From Alitta virens (lineage: Eukaryota > Annelida > Polychaeta > Phyllodocida > Nereididae), in NCBI GenBank assembly GCA_932294295.1, contig OW028573.1, positions 70,471,829-70,535,828 on the forward strand: a DNA stretch of 64,000 nt. The letters run 5' to 3'. Below are positions 26,261 to 40,325 of the stretch, one piece after another. Made by a program: the position numbers and the translations under genes. The first letter of the stretch is position 1, and every line of letters begins with the position of its first letter. The notes under the pieces are model-generated. The model was not told where the DNA came from and did not search any database. It saw nothing but the letters and a program-made list of their open reading frames with translations.

Positions 26261-26356
26261 CTATTCTATCTATTCTATTCTATCCTATTCTATTCTATCC
26301 TATTCTATTCTATTCTATTCTATGCTATTCTATGCTATTATATGCTATTCTATTCT
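26261..26356 (+). repeat. Pentanucleotide array (CTATT)n
   Basis: About nineteen units of ctatt with variants ctatc, cctat and gctat, the variants concentrated in the second half. A typical interrupted microsatellite. Confidence 0.97.
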
Positions 26357-26399
26357 GGGTGGTGACTGTCTAGATCTATTGCTCTAATGTGTGTTTGTG

Positions 26400-26560
26400 T
26401 GACGTCACTGTTTCAGGTACACCGTGATGACAACTAGGTCAGCGCCATCTGCGTCGGGCAGGGCCGGAAGTCATATTTGGCAGTAGAGGGCGCCGCAGAC
26501 CCGCCAGATGCGCCAGCGGAACTGAGGCTCTCTGGGGTCATGTGACAGCCATGTGACAGT
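26400..26560. promoter_or_regulatory. CpG-richer block with CRE, ETS and CTCF-like motifs
   Basis: TGACGTCA lies at 26400-26407, an ETS-type gccggaagt at about 26463-26471, and cagtagagggcgc at about 26481-26493 fits the CTCF consensus ASYAGRKGGCRS at every position. This is motif evidence only. Confidence 0.3.
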
Positions 26561-29500
26561 CGGCAGCAGCTGCCTGATATACCACTGAAGACCTCTACCA
26601 ACCAGTCTTTTTGTCTGCCTTGTTTTCTCATTAAAATGAAATAGTGTACCCATGACACCTGTGATGTAGCAAAGCCTCAACGAATAGCCCACCCCACGGG
26701 CAAAAACAAGCAGCAGACAATGCAATGAAATGCTCTCTGAAATATACAGCTTATATCATTCTGTTTTATATATCACTCTGCCATTGATTCAAATGCTCCC
26801 AGCCTCCATGAACCAACTTTTCAGAATTCACAGTTCACACATGCTTCCCTCTTTATTTTCATTCTAAACGTGGTGGTGTATTTAAATGAACCACATCTGA
26901 AGCATAATGTGCTGTATAGAGCAGGAGACGTGTTGTTCCACAAACGAATATACAACGCAGATGAATTGTATGTTGATAACGATTCCCAGGGATTTCACAG
27001 GTTCCTCAGGGAGGCCTGTTTTTGCCCATAAGACTATCTCTCCCGGAACGATTTCACATATTGGTCTGACATTGGTATTGTCTGCTAAAGTGTACGTTGG
27101 TCAAATTATACGATGAATGCATTGGATCCCCATGATCAAAGCTGACAGAAATTGCTACTGAGCTGGTATAGGCAGATCACTAAGATTTCATGGGATGAGG
27201 AGAAGGCTAGATCAAGGTGATTTGCAGGCAAGAATCTACATTGGATGGTATTAAAGGCAAGAAAGGGAAAAAGCCACGACATATTGAGCCATCACTGTCA
27301 AGATTGAGCTAAGACCAATAAAATATTCTTGGAAGTGGGATTTGGAGTTTGCGACGATACATTACATTTATAAGATAGGATGCACCATATTATAGAGGAT
27401 ACATTGCACATTTAGGATAGGAGGCACCATTATAAGAAGTCCTAGATTCATGGAATTTCAGATACTGATAAATATGAGATGGGGCCACGACATGAGCTAC
27501 TAACATGTCCTTGGGGCAGGAAGTGACACCCTTTGCTAATGGGGTCCCTAGAACTATCACATTTATGGCGCTTTATGGCTACATGTTGATCACTGATATG
27601 CAATGAAATGTTGGGACCAAGAAATCGCACAATTGTGCCGATGCATAATATTGCTATAGCTTAAAGTAGGAAGTGTGTAGGATTATAGAGAATGGCAAAT
27701 GGTTTATTTGAACTTGTGTTTTCCTTGGTTTTATCTACATGGCGGCCACTTATGAGATGATAGCTCATGAAAAGTACATGCAGCCAGGTTCAAAACCAGG
27801 AATCAGAATAGGGAAACCTGCCTAACCAATTTGCCAGATAGATAGATAGATAGATAGATAGAGTACAGGACAGGCAGGATGACCTTTGAATACCCCCTAT
27901 GATGAGGCAGGAATATCAGGGATGCCCAAGGGGGACTTAAACCGCTTGAATACTTGGACTTTTGCATGATGGCAGCGTATCAGGAGACTTGGAAATGGGT
28001 GTCTACTGTATGAACATGGCATATCAAGGAGCAGCTAGATGGCAGGGGCTGGACTGGTAAGGGCTGTTGGGGGCTGGCTCTAGTCTCCTGAGTCGGCTTT
28101 GACTCTTGCCTATTACCCTCCAATCCCAGCTATCGTGTGTCCTGATCGTCTCGCCAAATTGGGACAATAGCTGCTGCGGCAGGGAGACGAGGAATTATGC
28201 GACGGGGGAACCCTTGCTGGCCGCCCCAGTAATGCAGTTATCCCTTCATCAGTCCTCCGTCCTTTCTCTATCGTCGCCAATCAACGTGGGAGACAAGCCT
28301 TGTCCACACAGGGCGCGCCCATCACTGCTCCCAAATACTGTTACGCCCTCTGCAACTCTCCCTGCTTCTGCAGCCGCATCAGCAGCAGCCTTTTGCTCAT
28401 TGCCGCATCATGCAGCTTGTCCGCATCCCTAATAATCAAATGGGCCGATCATTGTGATGCGGCCACTCGGGCCTAAGTGAGGATGACAACGTCTGCACAA
28501 ACGCCCACTGTGTGACCTACAGCATCGCAACTGCCGCAACTGATGCATAAAAGAGTGATGCTGAATATATGTGCTCAATATGCATATTGTTTGCTTTTTG
28601 TGGGTTTCTTGTTATTAAGTGCATGAGTGGTCGTCTGAATTGTATTTTACCTGAGATATTAGGAGTTATAACAGGTGTTGGGTGCACAATCCCCAATAAT
28701 TGCTTCAGTTGATTTAGTTGGTTTCATATACACATAATAATAAGGGGAAGTCAGGTAAGTTACAAAATATATTAACCACTAAACCATTCCAGGCCTAATA
28801 GAATATATTTACTGAACTGTTAAATTCAACCATACTTCAAACGTTTTATATTTCCAAGTACATGTATGGCATCAGAGCACTAACAGCTCACTGCTGGAAA
28901 CCAGGTACATTTTAAGCAGGAAATTACCAAATGAAACAAACGAAAGTTGCAGATCAAAAGACTCGTACTGTGCATGGTTTTACAAAATTGGAAAGGCGTA
29001 AATGAAATGGTGAAATGGATTCTAGCGCCTAAAATCGATGCATATAATGCTCAGAAGAGACAATGAAAATACTGATGAGGAGGCTGGGTGACTAATGGCA
29101 ATGTCTCTCATGATTTCCTGTGATCATAGTCCATTTCTACAATTGATTTCAAATCTATTGCAACACAGAGACAACAAATAACTCTGTGGTGTAACTTCTC
29201 CGCCTACAGACCCTATTTTGATCTGCATCAAAAGGGAGCCTGGTGCCAGTTCCATTTTGTCATCAGTTCTTTTTCCAAATACAGATCCTAAAATGAAGCA
29301 GCCCTCTTTGTAGGTCTGTAGACAGTGGTGACAGTCATCAAAGAAGCTAGCAGCAATGATTCAGTGAGTATATTTATATTCTGTGCCTAAGAAATGCACA
29401 ATAAAGTTGTGACATGTAATCATAACTGACAACTGGCACCCACAAGAAAGCCAAGCCCGTATGAGGGAGTTTTCTTGCCTCAACCCATATTGGGTCAAGC

Positions 29501-29649
29501 AATAAATAGAACATCCAGTGGTTCTTTGTAGATCTGCACATATGCACCCCACTGAGGACCTAGCTTATAGTTTACCTACTCCAGTGGCTGACTTTTCATC
29601 CAGCTTCCACTATATTCAGCTACATGCACCACGGAACTATACTATGACA
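26561..29649. other. Intronic stretch without recognised genes
   Basis: Contains a GATA tetranucleotide array (27837-27861) and a GC-rich part at about 28090-28540 with GGCGCGCC near 28313. No supported gene. Confidence 0.45.
27837..27861 (+). repeat. (GATA)n microsatellite
   Basis: About six GATA units in non-coding DNA. Confidence 0.96.
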
Positions 29650-29855
29650 TTTTGTATAGAAATGTTCTCTCAAATGTGTTGCAATACATTTCATTGGAAA
29701 TTTCAGCTGCTGGCCTACACCATGGAACCATTATCATGCTATGGCATTTTGCACAGAAAAGTAGCAGTTTCTCTCAAATGTTTTGTAATAGATTTCATCC
29801 ACAGAAATGTAGCAGTTTCTCTCAAATCTGTTGCAATACATTTCATTGGAACAGA
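29650..29855 (+). repeat. Diverged short tandem duplications of about 40-50 bp
   Basis: ctctcaaatgtgttgcaata followed by catttcattgga appears at about 29664, again at about 29818, and in a more diverged form at about 29770. agtagcagtttctctcaaat precedes the second and third copies. The 168-codon frame at 29518-30024 spans these repeats and resembles no protein I know. Confidence 0.6.
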
Positions 29856-32670
29856 CAATCCAGTCTATGGCAAGTCAACTGGTGAAATCACAGCTAGATT
29901 TGTGAAGATGTTGGGAAAGCCTCGCATCAATGCTCCTTGGCTACAAACACATTTAAGAGAGGCTGCAAAGATTTTATCCACAATATCAACAGTAAGAAAG
30001 GCTTCTCAACTCGGGATTCCTTAAGCAGTCTTGATTAGCAGGCCCGGGCTAGACACTAAATTGGACAGCTTCTGCGATATTAGGTATTTGCTCAAAACCT
30101 CTACGCAGATGTCATGCTCAATTATTGGGACTGACGATTCACTGTAGTCCCAGAAGAACGAGCCACAAATGAATCCCTTGGCAGGACGTAATCGTAGCAG
30201 TCAGCTGATCGAGAGTCATGGTGCGTCTGCTATTGTTTTGTTACGTAATCTAGTTTGCATTGGAGTGCTGCAAGGAAAACCTCTCCAGCCCATATGTAGC
30301 CTGCAAATGAATCACCGTCCAGCCCCACCCTATGGGACGAGCCATAAATCTCCAGCAGTCGGGACAGAATTATCAAGACGCATCAGACTACAATGTTGTA
30401 TGGTCCAAGATTCGCCATCTGATAGAACAGGCTTTTTGCGGGCGGCCAGATTTTCACTTTCTGGTCTCGTTGTCTGTCTCTGGGCGGAGCTGCTGCTCAC
30501 AGCTGATTTGTAGGCAGAAGAATACAAGAGTAAGAGAATGCCGGAGTCATTCACCCCCCAAATCCATACATCACAAACACAATAGAATTTGGAATAAGTG
30601 TGAGAAACGAATCGACAAGTTTACACAAAGACAAAGCAGTAGACGAAGCCATTCCACACACACTGTGGTCCTGCCTTATAGGAGCACAATGGGGCTGTCA
30701 TGGCGTGCTTTGCAGGCGTTATGAGACACCAATGGTGCTTTGCAGCAGCCCCTAAAGAAATCATTGTGAGCAATGTGAAAATCATACAAGTGTAAATGTC
30801 ATAGATTCCTCCCACTGAAATCGATGCATATATTGCCTTCAAGTCGCTTGCACAATTCCCGGGGATTACAAAAGAGGGGTCGAGATTGGTTCCGATAAGA
30901 TATAAGAAGTCTGAGAAGGGACATACAGAGTGGGGACAAAATAGACCTAGAGTCGCGGGGAATACATTTGTCTGAGTCGTGGGGTCTGCAAAGGAGCTGG
31001 CCTGTGCTTACGATCAGCAAACATCCAGGTCGATATGGCTATCATTTGCGTTTTGTGCCAGCGTGCCTCTGGCCCCCAAGCCGCTGGGAAGGTTTAGGTC
31101 AGGGCTTTTCTTGGGCTGATGACAGGGCCGATTTTTGCTGGCAGAGTTAACATGATGTAGCCGACGGGGGTCCAGGAGTCAGGCAGACCGGTCCCATGAT
31201 CATCGATCAAGCGGAGTCCACCTCTACAGACCCTCCGTGCAGTCACGATCTCACGTGCCTACCCCCGTGCCAGCCCTCTTGCCAAATATGCTCTTGCCAT
31301 ATCACTGTTCTATCTGGTCCTTGCCTTTGTGCCTGTCCCTGGCATGTCCCTCAATAACAACTGGCCCACCCCTAACCGATATCCCCAAGCGGCCCAATCA
31401 ACTTCTCTTGCCAAACTCAAAGGGACCCCACCGAAGTTCAAGGACCCAACTAACTTCCTGCTTTGCTAACAAGACCACGAAGTTGTAAGTCAACAAATTC
31501 CGGCACACTTCCTGTTAGTAGTTTATAGATATATCCCTTACCACCAACTGCAAACAAATGCTTTTTGGAGAACTGGGTGAGCATAGCAAATTGGAAATTG
31601 ACGTGTTGTCTGTTTCGCCTCTTTTCGTTGAAATAGGCATCTTGCCTTGAGGCATCTTTATCTCCTTCTTTGAAACCTCACTTAAGATTGATCAAATATT
31701 ATGAGAGAATTGTCTGTTCTTTACCTCATTTGCATGGTAATAATTGTAGAGAAAGTATTAATAGCATGCAGATGCTGATGTGCCTGCCGTATTTAAGGCA
31801 TACATTAGATATAAATCAGGCAGCTGAGTTTTGTTTTTATAGATGCGATTGAGCAGATGTCCTTGCAAATGCTGTTAAAAAAATGTTCTCCCTTGCTATG
31901 CAATTCAAGCTGGCTGCTTATCCTTGCTTCAAATGCTCCCTTATTTATATGAGTTGCACATGCAACAGTTTGAATTTTTGTCTGGTCCATTGGAAAGGCG
32001 TCATTTGCGCATCCTCATCAATTACGTAATATCTGGATGATGCTGTGTCCTCTGCAGCAGCCATGAGTGGCCGTTGGCGTGCGGCGGCCTTTCGCTGTTG
32101 TAGTAGTTAGCTAATGGACAAGCCTGGGCTGTTGCTCGTTAGGCTTTTAATGTAGTTTGGACTTCAAACAGAAGACACTTGTTTCTGCGGCGCAGGGGCC
32201 CTTCTCAGTGGCAGGACTTGTTAGACCTGTTGATGAGGAATCATGGTCGTTTGAGGCGAGTGTTGAGGGCCTGATGAACCCTCGCGTGTCGGCAGACTCA
32301 GCAGCGAAACTTCCCCCCAACTAAGCCGCAACAAACCAGCTAATGCGGCCAAGGAAAAACTTATCTCCCCCTGCTCATCCCTTCTGCTCTTTAAGCTACT
32401 TATGACTTCTTACTTTTTGTATGTCACGACAGTTGCAGCCTGAACCTCAGAGTGTGCGCTCTGACAGACTGACATTCATGCAATTGCTGCATAATCGCTT
32501 TCACCAGGGCCATCATGGTCTTTAAAAAGCATGTTTTTGCAACAACTTGTGTTTCCGTGTGCAACTTTGAATTTGCATGAGCAGTTTGCAAGTGCTCTTG
32601 ATTTAAATACATCAGGGCACGGAGATGTCAAATCATGCCTCGTCAGCTCATTGGGTGGCTTATTTTTTAC
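29856..32670. other. Intronic stretch without recognised genes
   Basis: No repeats identified. An octamer lies at about 31728-31735 and another at 32571-32578. The 31150-31450 part is C-rich. No supported gene. Confidence 0.45.
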
Positions 32671-32671
32671 T

Positions 32672-32880
32672 TGTACCTGAACAAATGTCCTTGACAAATA
32701 CCTGTACTTGTGCTGTACTTGACATATTTCCATGTACTTTTAAGTACATTGTGTTACGTGACCGCAAGCCTGGGCCTGAACACGGTCTGAACTCCCAAGC
32801 CTTACCATATCATCATTACATCTGACAGCTGGTCCTATGAGCTTGGTAAGCTTCAGACCCAGTGGCAATAAGACCGCTTC
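32672..32880 (+). mobile_element. GTAC-rich fragment followed by a SINE 3' fragment
   Basis: From about 32785 the sequence ctgaactcccaagccttacc, then atcatcattacatctgac and gcttcagacccagtgg, matches the 3' part of the SINE family. Just before it (32672-32760) gtacttg and gtacat words recur, like the element near 49.8 kb. The junction suggests two adjacent transposon fragments. Confidence 0.5.
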
Positions 32881-35800
32881 AAACCTAAAGAACACAGTTG
32901 ATTACACTGTGTATAATTGACTTCTTAATTTTCTCCAGAAACCGTGTGTATAGCACCCAAAACAATCGCAATAAAGCTTCTGACGGGAATTTTCCCAGAC
33001 TTCATGGATGCAATTAGGAACTGAAACATCACCACTGAGATTTTTGGAAATCCCAGAATAAGATCTTTTGTCACGAGGAAATCCATGTGCGTTTACATCG
33101 CAAATTTGATATCCCATTTAAGTTATTGCTCTTCGGTTAATAGTTTGCTGCATGCAACAACATTATTCATCATTTGGAGGAGTGAAAAAAGTGACCAAAG
33201 GCAATCATCATGTTCTGAGCGGTTCGTGTCATCAGCGACAAACTCTGTTATCAGACTAATAAGGATGCAGGTGGCGATGTCATAAAGGCTAAGAAATCAC
33301 ATCCCACATGTGGTATGTCTGTGGTAGGGCTAGTTGACAGCTTGGAGACATTCTCTGTAGCTAAACAGAATTTGGGCATCAGGTGCATGGGTGATGCAGT
33401 GTCAGTTAGGCAAAGTTACGTCACATGATGTATGAGATGCCAGCTTCCGACCGGACCCTAATATGCCAAGGCAAGACATCATCTTCAAACAATGCAGATG
33501 AGAGAGGGGCTGAGCTGCTGTTCCATTATCTCAGGTTTGTGGTGAGGCTAATGCGACACAAATGCCTCAGCCAAATGTAACTAGATGGATTTTTAAGCCG
33601 TTATTCCAACAATAAAGCAAAGTAAAGAAGGATTCGGGTTGAATGAGATGGCTTGGCGCTGAAAGAACATCAATGATAACTTCATCATATTGGTATTAGT
33701 TTTTATTAGCGAGCAATTATTAAAACCAGCAAGCGGTGTCATTTGCATGCGATACCGCATCAAACTTCTACTGCAGGGAATAATTACATGGAAGTTTGTT
33801 ATGAGGGCTTTTTAAACAAGGGCGGAAGAGCGTATTGGGCCAGCCGGTGGTCTGTGGTGAGGCTAGTTGACAAGCAAGGCACGCAACGCCGTTTGATTTG
33901 TATGCCCTGCTTAGCGGTTAAGCGACCGATCCAAAAAGAGGAACATCCCCATAGTTGGCTCGAACAAGGCGGAGCTGCAGGTCTTATCGAGCAGAATAAA
34001 TGGCCACTAGCCCAAAATACCCTCCCCTCTTGCACCACTCCTCAAAGTTAAGTGCATTGCCACAAACAAGCCGCTCAACTTGAGTCAGGACTCCCAGCTG
34101 AAATATGTGACTTTCCCAGCGCTCCCTACAGAAAGACCTGTATTACCTACCAGATTCTGAGCTAGTGCAAGAGAATAACCTAATTGCCCCCCAGAACCCT
34201 GCTTTTACTTTTGGGCTCACAATGAAATTGTTCACCGAGGACACTAGTGCTACACCGCATCCATAATTGCAGAGTGAGGTTGGTTTCTTTCAAGGAAAGA
34301 GTCATTCATCACAGCACCAGTGCGGATCGCCTGGCACTTCCGCCTGCGCCCGATGCATTATGGGAGCTGTTGGCTCTAGTTCTATGACGAGTCGGGGATC
34401 AATTCCTGCGGGGGGAGATCCCCCTTGCCAGCAGTCAGACCTTTCCTGCTTATCACGTCTTCCCCAAGTCGCTTTTTACAATCCCAGCGTCCGGAATGCG
34501 CCTCCAATTCCCACCTATAAAATCCCGACTTACAATAAGCCACCTGCGACCGCGAGCTGCTGTTTACATTGTGAGGCTTAGCTGAAGTCAAATATGCAAA
34601 GTCTTGAGTCAAAAATGCTGCTCAAGACATCGCGTTGGTGGCCTTTTTTTCGGAATGATACAACTAAATAACTACCCCACTCAACCTATATTTAGCTGTT
34701 GCAGTCTTCATGCATTATGTACATGAAATTTGCCAGATAAACTCACCTCATAGTGTACCATATGCAGAGTCCAAAACAGAGCACTTTCACCGCTTTCATA
34801 GCTTTCCGCAGTTCCCGCAATTTGCTCCTTTTGGCTGGGACAAAAAGCGGATCTGACAGGGCAGTAATAGACGGAGCAGTGGGTTGCAGAATTTCAAACA
34901 AGCAATCAGAAGAGACTTCTCCTTCGTCAGCAGTGAAATATGAAACTGCTATTGATTGCAGAATGAGTTCCATCGATCAAATATACCAAGAGGAAGCAGT
35001 CATTAAGGGGGTAAATAAATTCAGATTCACCCAAAACTGAGGGATGGGAAGCTACAGGCACGGCCACCCAAATCTATTGGTTTGAGAGTATTCAGTCAAG
35101 AAAAAGAATTCGATTCTGGTCTCATGTTTGGACAGTGGTTCCCCTGCATTCCTTGTAAAATCCCAACATTAGATTGATATTCGGGCTCTTTGAATTTTTC
35201 ATGACTGTCCCCTGTCCTTCGATGTTTCTTTGCATGGCACTGTGGTCTTCCATTGTAGCAAAGAAAGCGTAGAAAAGATGGGTCGATAGTTCTCAGCGAA
35301 CTAACCAGAGAAATATAGACATGTAAATATCACCAGGAACCAATAAGGACCATGGGTTGGCTGCAGTATAATAGATCTAATATCTAATAATATCTAATAT
35401 TCCCTTCAATTGAATTAGTCCTTCCTCCTGTTACATCTGTATAATACGTTTGAGATTTTAGAAAATTCGAACTCAAAATGTATGGATTGGTGCTAGTTTT
35501 TATTAAAATATGCAGCCAACCTCGTGGGTTGAAATTTTAATGGTATTGATCATGAATGATAAAGACTAGAATAATACCTATTGAAAGGCTCTTTATCCAA
35601 GATGAAATTAGGACTTGCGCAAGATCAAATCGTGAATCAGTTTCTAAAGGCAGAAATGTCTTGTCCAAATGAATTTATACGCAACTGCGGTTGCTATAAG
35701 AAAACACGGTCCGCCCACCAACAATCTTATTGGCCCCATGTTGGCAAAGTGGAAGATTAATGCGGCAATATAGTACGAGTAAAGCCTGAGATTGTGCATA

Positions 35801-37294
35801 CTTGCACTTCTTGGAGTTTTAATTGATGACAGGTGCTGACTTGAGTAGGATGAATATTTTGGTGGTTGGAGCCACATGCTTCTTTTTCTTCTGCTAATTT
35901 CTTGCCTTTTTTCTTGACTCAGAGTCACCAAAGACAAGAGTAGTTATGCACCTCACGAAGGGACTAAAGCAGTCTATCAGGATGATATTTAACGGAATAA
36001 ATCAGGGCTGGGTGTCCGCCCGAGATGACAGGGCCAGCGACAAACGAGTCTTCAGCAGCTCTGGGGGGACCAGGCTCTCATGTGGTCACAGTCATCCGTG
36101 ATGAAAAGCCCCAGCAGACAGCTCCAGCATCCGCAACATTCACCATCCCCTGTTCGCTAGACGACCAGCTTTTCCTTCCCTAAGACCATTTACTGCGAGG
36201 ATCAGCTGCTGGGAATAACCCTGCAGAATTGCTTTCCTCAGCCATGATGAAGGAAAAATCCAGCAGCAGAAACCGTTTTGAATATTTCTGTCCCCTTTTT
36301 TTGTTTTTCAACAAATGTCTGAGCTATTTATTTTTTTTTCATAAATAACAGCGAAAGTCATATTTCATCAATCAGCTGACGAGGATAAAGTCTTTTAAGT
36401 GCTGCATTGTTTTCACAAAGAACACAGCAAAAGTCACATTCATCGTGACCTGCCTCTATTACATGCTCTTTATAGATTTTCTGCTCTATTCGCTACACTT
36501 AGCATTTGGCAACAGAATTTTTTTGTATATTTTCCTTCAACTCTGATATTTCCCAAAACAAAGGATCTCATCCTTGCTTTGCAGAGAAGCCTTTGAGACA
36601 TGTGCCAAGGTGTCACCTTTAATCACTTCGATATGGTCTCCATCCAAAAATATATGAATAATGTAAATAATATTCTTGATCTCTTATGTCTGGGGTATGA
36701 TCTTGATTCTTTGTGTGAGTGTTCCTTTTTGTGAGTAGGTGCTTTGAGAATGCTTTTAAAGTTAAAAAGACACAGGTAAAGCATCCCAATTGAAATTGCT
36801 ACCTCCCGTAATTTTTGACCCTAAGCAACCTGTCTGCATCAGCAGCTCGGGTTGGCTCTGTACTAGCTAGTCTATACATGCAAACTGTGAAACAGAAGGC
36901 AATGAGAAGTGTTAAGCACTGGCTCCAGTCACCGTGTGCCCTGCTATTTGTCTTGCTAACAGACCTTCTAAAAGGGGAACTAGGTCTCCACGCTAACACA
37001 CATTTGGCCCAGCCTTGCTTTCATCCTGAATGTCAACTTTGGAGGAGCATAGTGCGTTACTATCCAGCCAGCCACAGCTTCTTTGGGTGCTGTTGTCATC
37101 CTCTCCTCTAGCTTTGACTTTTGACTCCCATACTTCCACAGCACCCTCGTTAGTCATCCAAGCCACAGAACGAGAGTCTCTCCTTCCTCTGCCCCAACCA
37201 ATCCTTCAAGTAACCAAACCAATCACTCACACACTTGCCCCCGGTTAAGCCACAATAATTACTAGCATTACCCGCCCCGAAAATTACTCCAGTT
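32881..37294. other. Intronic stretch without recognised genes
   Basis: Includes an octamer at 33741-33748, a GC-richer segment with several CpGs at 34320-34560 and a small ATCTAATA repeat at 35370-35400. No open frame shows a recognisable domain. Confidence 0.45.
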
Positions 37295-37311
37295 CTGCTG
37301 CTGCTGCTGCT
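37295..37311 (+). repeat. (CTG)n microsatellite
   Basis: Five CTG units, followed after about 90 bp by a looser ctgctgctgatg tract. Confidence 0.93.
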
Positions 37312-40300
37312 CTGCTATGCACATATGAGAAATGAGGGATGGTCAAGCTTTGTCTTACATGGCATCTCTGCCTCATGACCAATTGAACTGCCATGTGCTG
37401 CGGCTGATGCGGCTGCTGCTGATGCTCGCCATCACTTTGCCATAATGCGGAAAGCTTCACTACAAAATGTTTTTTCCATTTTCCCAGTAAGCCTTTTTGG
37501 CAACACAATGCCAATCTACCACCTAATTGGCCCCACAGCCCTTCTGTTCAATTATCTATTATCCAAACGATTGTCATGTAAATGGCAGTGCTGTTTTACT
37601 GGTTTAAGTGAAGTCTTAATCAATACCAACTTCATGGTTAACAACCAATTTGCTTTAAACCAGTTCAAAATCCATACGATCATGTACAATGATGCGAGAA
37701 TTGCATGCTTGGTTTCTTTATTTTATGGCCACACTTCACAAAAATCCTTTTATGCTTGCCTTTTAAAACGTATGGCTTACAAAAAAGCAGCAGCAGAACT
37801 GCAGTTATGTCAAGTACTGCCTGTCGCCATTATAAGCCAAAGTAAAAGGGGAAGTTGGCTGGTTCTGTGGCCGGGTATATTTGTAATACTAGACAAGACA
37901 ATTGTTTTGCGGCCCAGTGGTTTATTCCTCATCTGGGTCTTTCTGTGACATCTGATCTAAGATCAATCTGGCAATAGAGTTTGTGGCTATAGTATGAATC
38001 TGGATGGAGCGTATCACTAACTGAGCATGCTATCGCATGGGTAACCCTGTGTCATCAATTACAACCTTGTCCGACCTCCCCTGAGTAACTTTACAAGCTA
38101 CTTCAAAAGATAATCCAAGCATGCCAGCAGCCTTGGTGCTATTTTTCTATTCGATTACAAGTCACGTGACGTTGAGCCTGCGCAGTTGGACTAGAGCGCC
38201 AGGTCCCGGATGCAGAGTTTCCGTGTTCCGCTCAAACAGCTTTTGACTCTGGCCGTTCAAATGAGACCATTTAAAGGCGACTCTTGGCGTTTTATGGCAG
38301 CTTGTTATTCTTTTGTGGTGTTTGTTAAAATTCTAATAGCGCTTTGTTAAATGCGGATGGAATATATGCGTGTGTGTTTGCAGATGACAAGGGCGTGTGT
38401 CGACCTTTTGCAAAGCCAACCAAGCAGCATACAATGGCGGGCTGAGGTAGATGAGCCGTTTGGCTGCGAGAAAACAATACGAGTGCACTTGTTGCCTTCT
38501 GTGGATGGGCTAACAGAAACAAAAAAGCACATACTGCTATGTCTGAAAAGCTGCTTGGTACACCTGCGTCTACTTCTTCCACTTCTTCGAAAACATTTGG
38601 CAAAAGAATGTCAGAAATTATCATTTCATCTTCACTGAACCAAGAAGGGTTATTTTTACATAGACAGGTGCGATTCAAGAAGAGACCATAAAGAACAAAG
38701 ACCACGGCCGGTATGTAAAAAGAAGGTCTCAGATTGGCATTGAGGAGTGTGGCAAAATTTGCCTCATGCTTGGTTATTTACTAATGTCCCATTGACATGC
38801 TGGCTGTAAGCCGCTCTCAAGCATAAACAGGGACCATCATATATGAAAGGGCTTCAAATCTTGATGGCTTAGGATTTGATGGCAAACAGCATTTTAGCAT
38901 GCGTGTCCAACATCATCAGGTTTGCCAAACAAAGAAGAGAAAATGGGCGTAAAAAGTCTGTGGAAGAGAAAAACGTATGCAAAGTGGCCATTGGCGGGGC
39001 ATGGTGGACATCCTTACTAATGGACACCACCTGCAGGACAAAGCAGCAAAGCGAGGTTAAAAACCTTGTTAAAACATGGAATAAAGTGTTCATTTGCTTT
39101 TAAAACATCTCCAAGCACGTTAAATTGTACGTGATGCATTACAGATCATCCGTAAATGGCAGAATATCTTTATCTGAACGCCTTACATGCACGCTATATG
39201 AGTATATCCAAACAATTTTCGTCCAACTTAATAGTAAGATTTGATTTAATTTGCTTAGCAATCATGCCATCTCCTAGTGTAAATGTTTGTTTTGCTGTTT
39301 CACATTTTGCCCAAAAAAATTTTGTGATGAAAGTAAGTTCTGCCTAAATACACAGTATAACTTAATCACGCGAAATCCTGCTCTAAAATCGTAGCATGCC
39401 AAATGATGCAAAATTTATTAATGCCAAGGTTGCAGTTAGCTTTTAAGTTTGCATATATCCATTAAGTACAAAAGGCTCAACTGGCATGTATACTAGAACA
39501 TGAATATAGTGTACATATCGCGTCCTGCCTTTGCTACGAACTATTGATTATATTTGATAAAGGATTGAAAGCTTTGAACACCTGTATAACCAGTGGGCAG
39601 AATTCTGAACTTTGGCCAACATTGTGATATCAAAGGGTGAACCACCTTCATGTGGTGGGCCTCAGTTTCTCTTAGTTTGGTTCAAGCAACAATCATTTGG
39701 CATGCGGGACCCAACAACAGAAATGTGTTATTAAACCAATATTGAAATCTGGTTTTTATGCGGTCTCTGTAAGGCGTGCTCAAATGATATTTTTTCTGAC
39801 TGTATTGTAGTAATATGATCGTAATGAAGTATAGTAACACCGGATTAGAGTTGAGAGAACCTTGCTATGGTATTTGGCTGACTAGCCAAGAGGACTGCCC
39901 TGCAGCTTAATCAGATGGGTCTGCCTTAATCTGGGCTCCTGCAAGTCACTTAGTTTCTTTGTCTGATAAGGGACAGGAAGGAGCGTTAATGTAGCCTGCA
40001 GCCAGAGCACAATCAGAGAAAGAGAAGGTGGACCATAACGTTGTCAGGGATTCTTTATCCTTGCCCAAAATACGACTGGCGGGTCAGATGTGACCACGTC
40101 AGACTGAGACTCATGGCACCGAATCAAGCTTATAATGTAAGAATCTAGAACTGCACCATCCACTAAAATTACACGTATGACATTTCACATGTGGAATATC
40201 CATTTCGACCACAGGTACATGCATCAAACATATTCCAGTGTCAGGAGTGCACCATTTCTACAAGGCCAGAAAGCGAGGTTTCTAGTCCGAATCTAGAAGG

Positions 40301-40325
40301 GTAAAACCATCCCTTGCCATGTAAA
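37312..40325. other. Intronic stretch without recognised genes
   Basis: A CpG-richer spot near 38150-38290 carries the full E-box palindrome GTCACGTGAC (38161-38170). The 167-codon frame at 37445-37948 shows no domain and is probably chance. A small hairpin ccaccttcatgtggtgg lies near 39640. Confidence 0.45.

Noticed and set aside
37445..37948. 167-codon plus-strand frame as a gene
   Set aside because: No recognisable domain and no splice or start context. Length is within chance for this much sequence.
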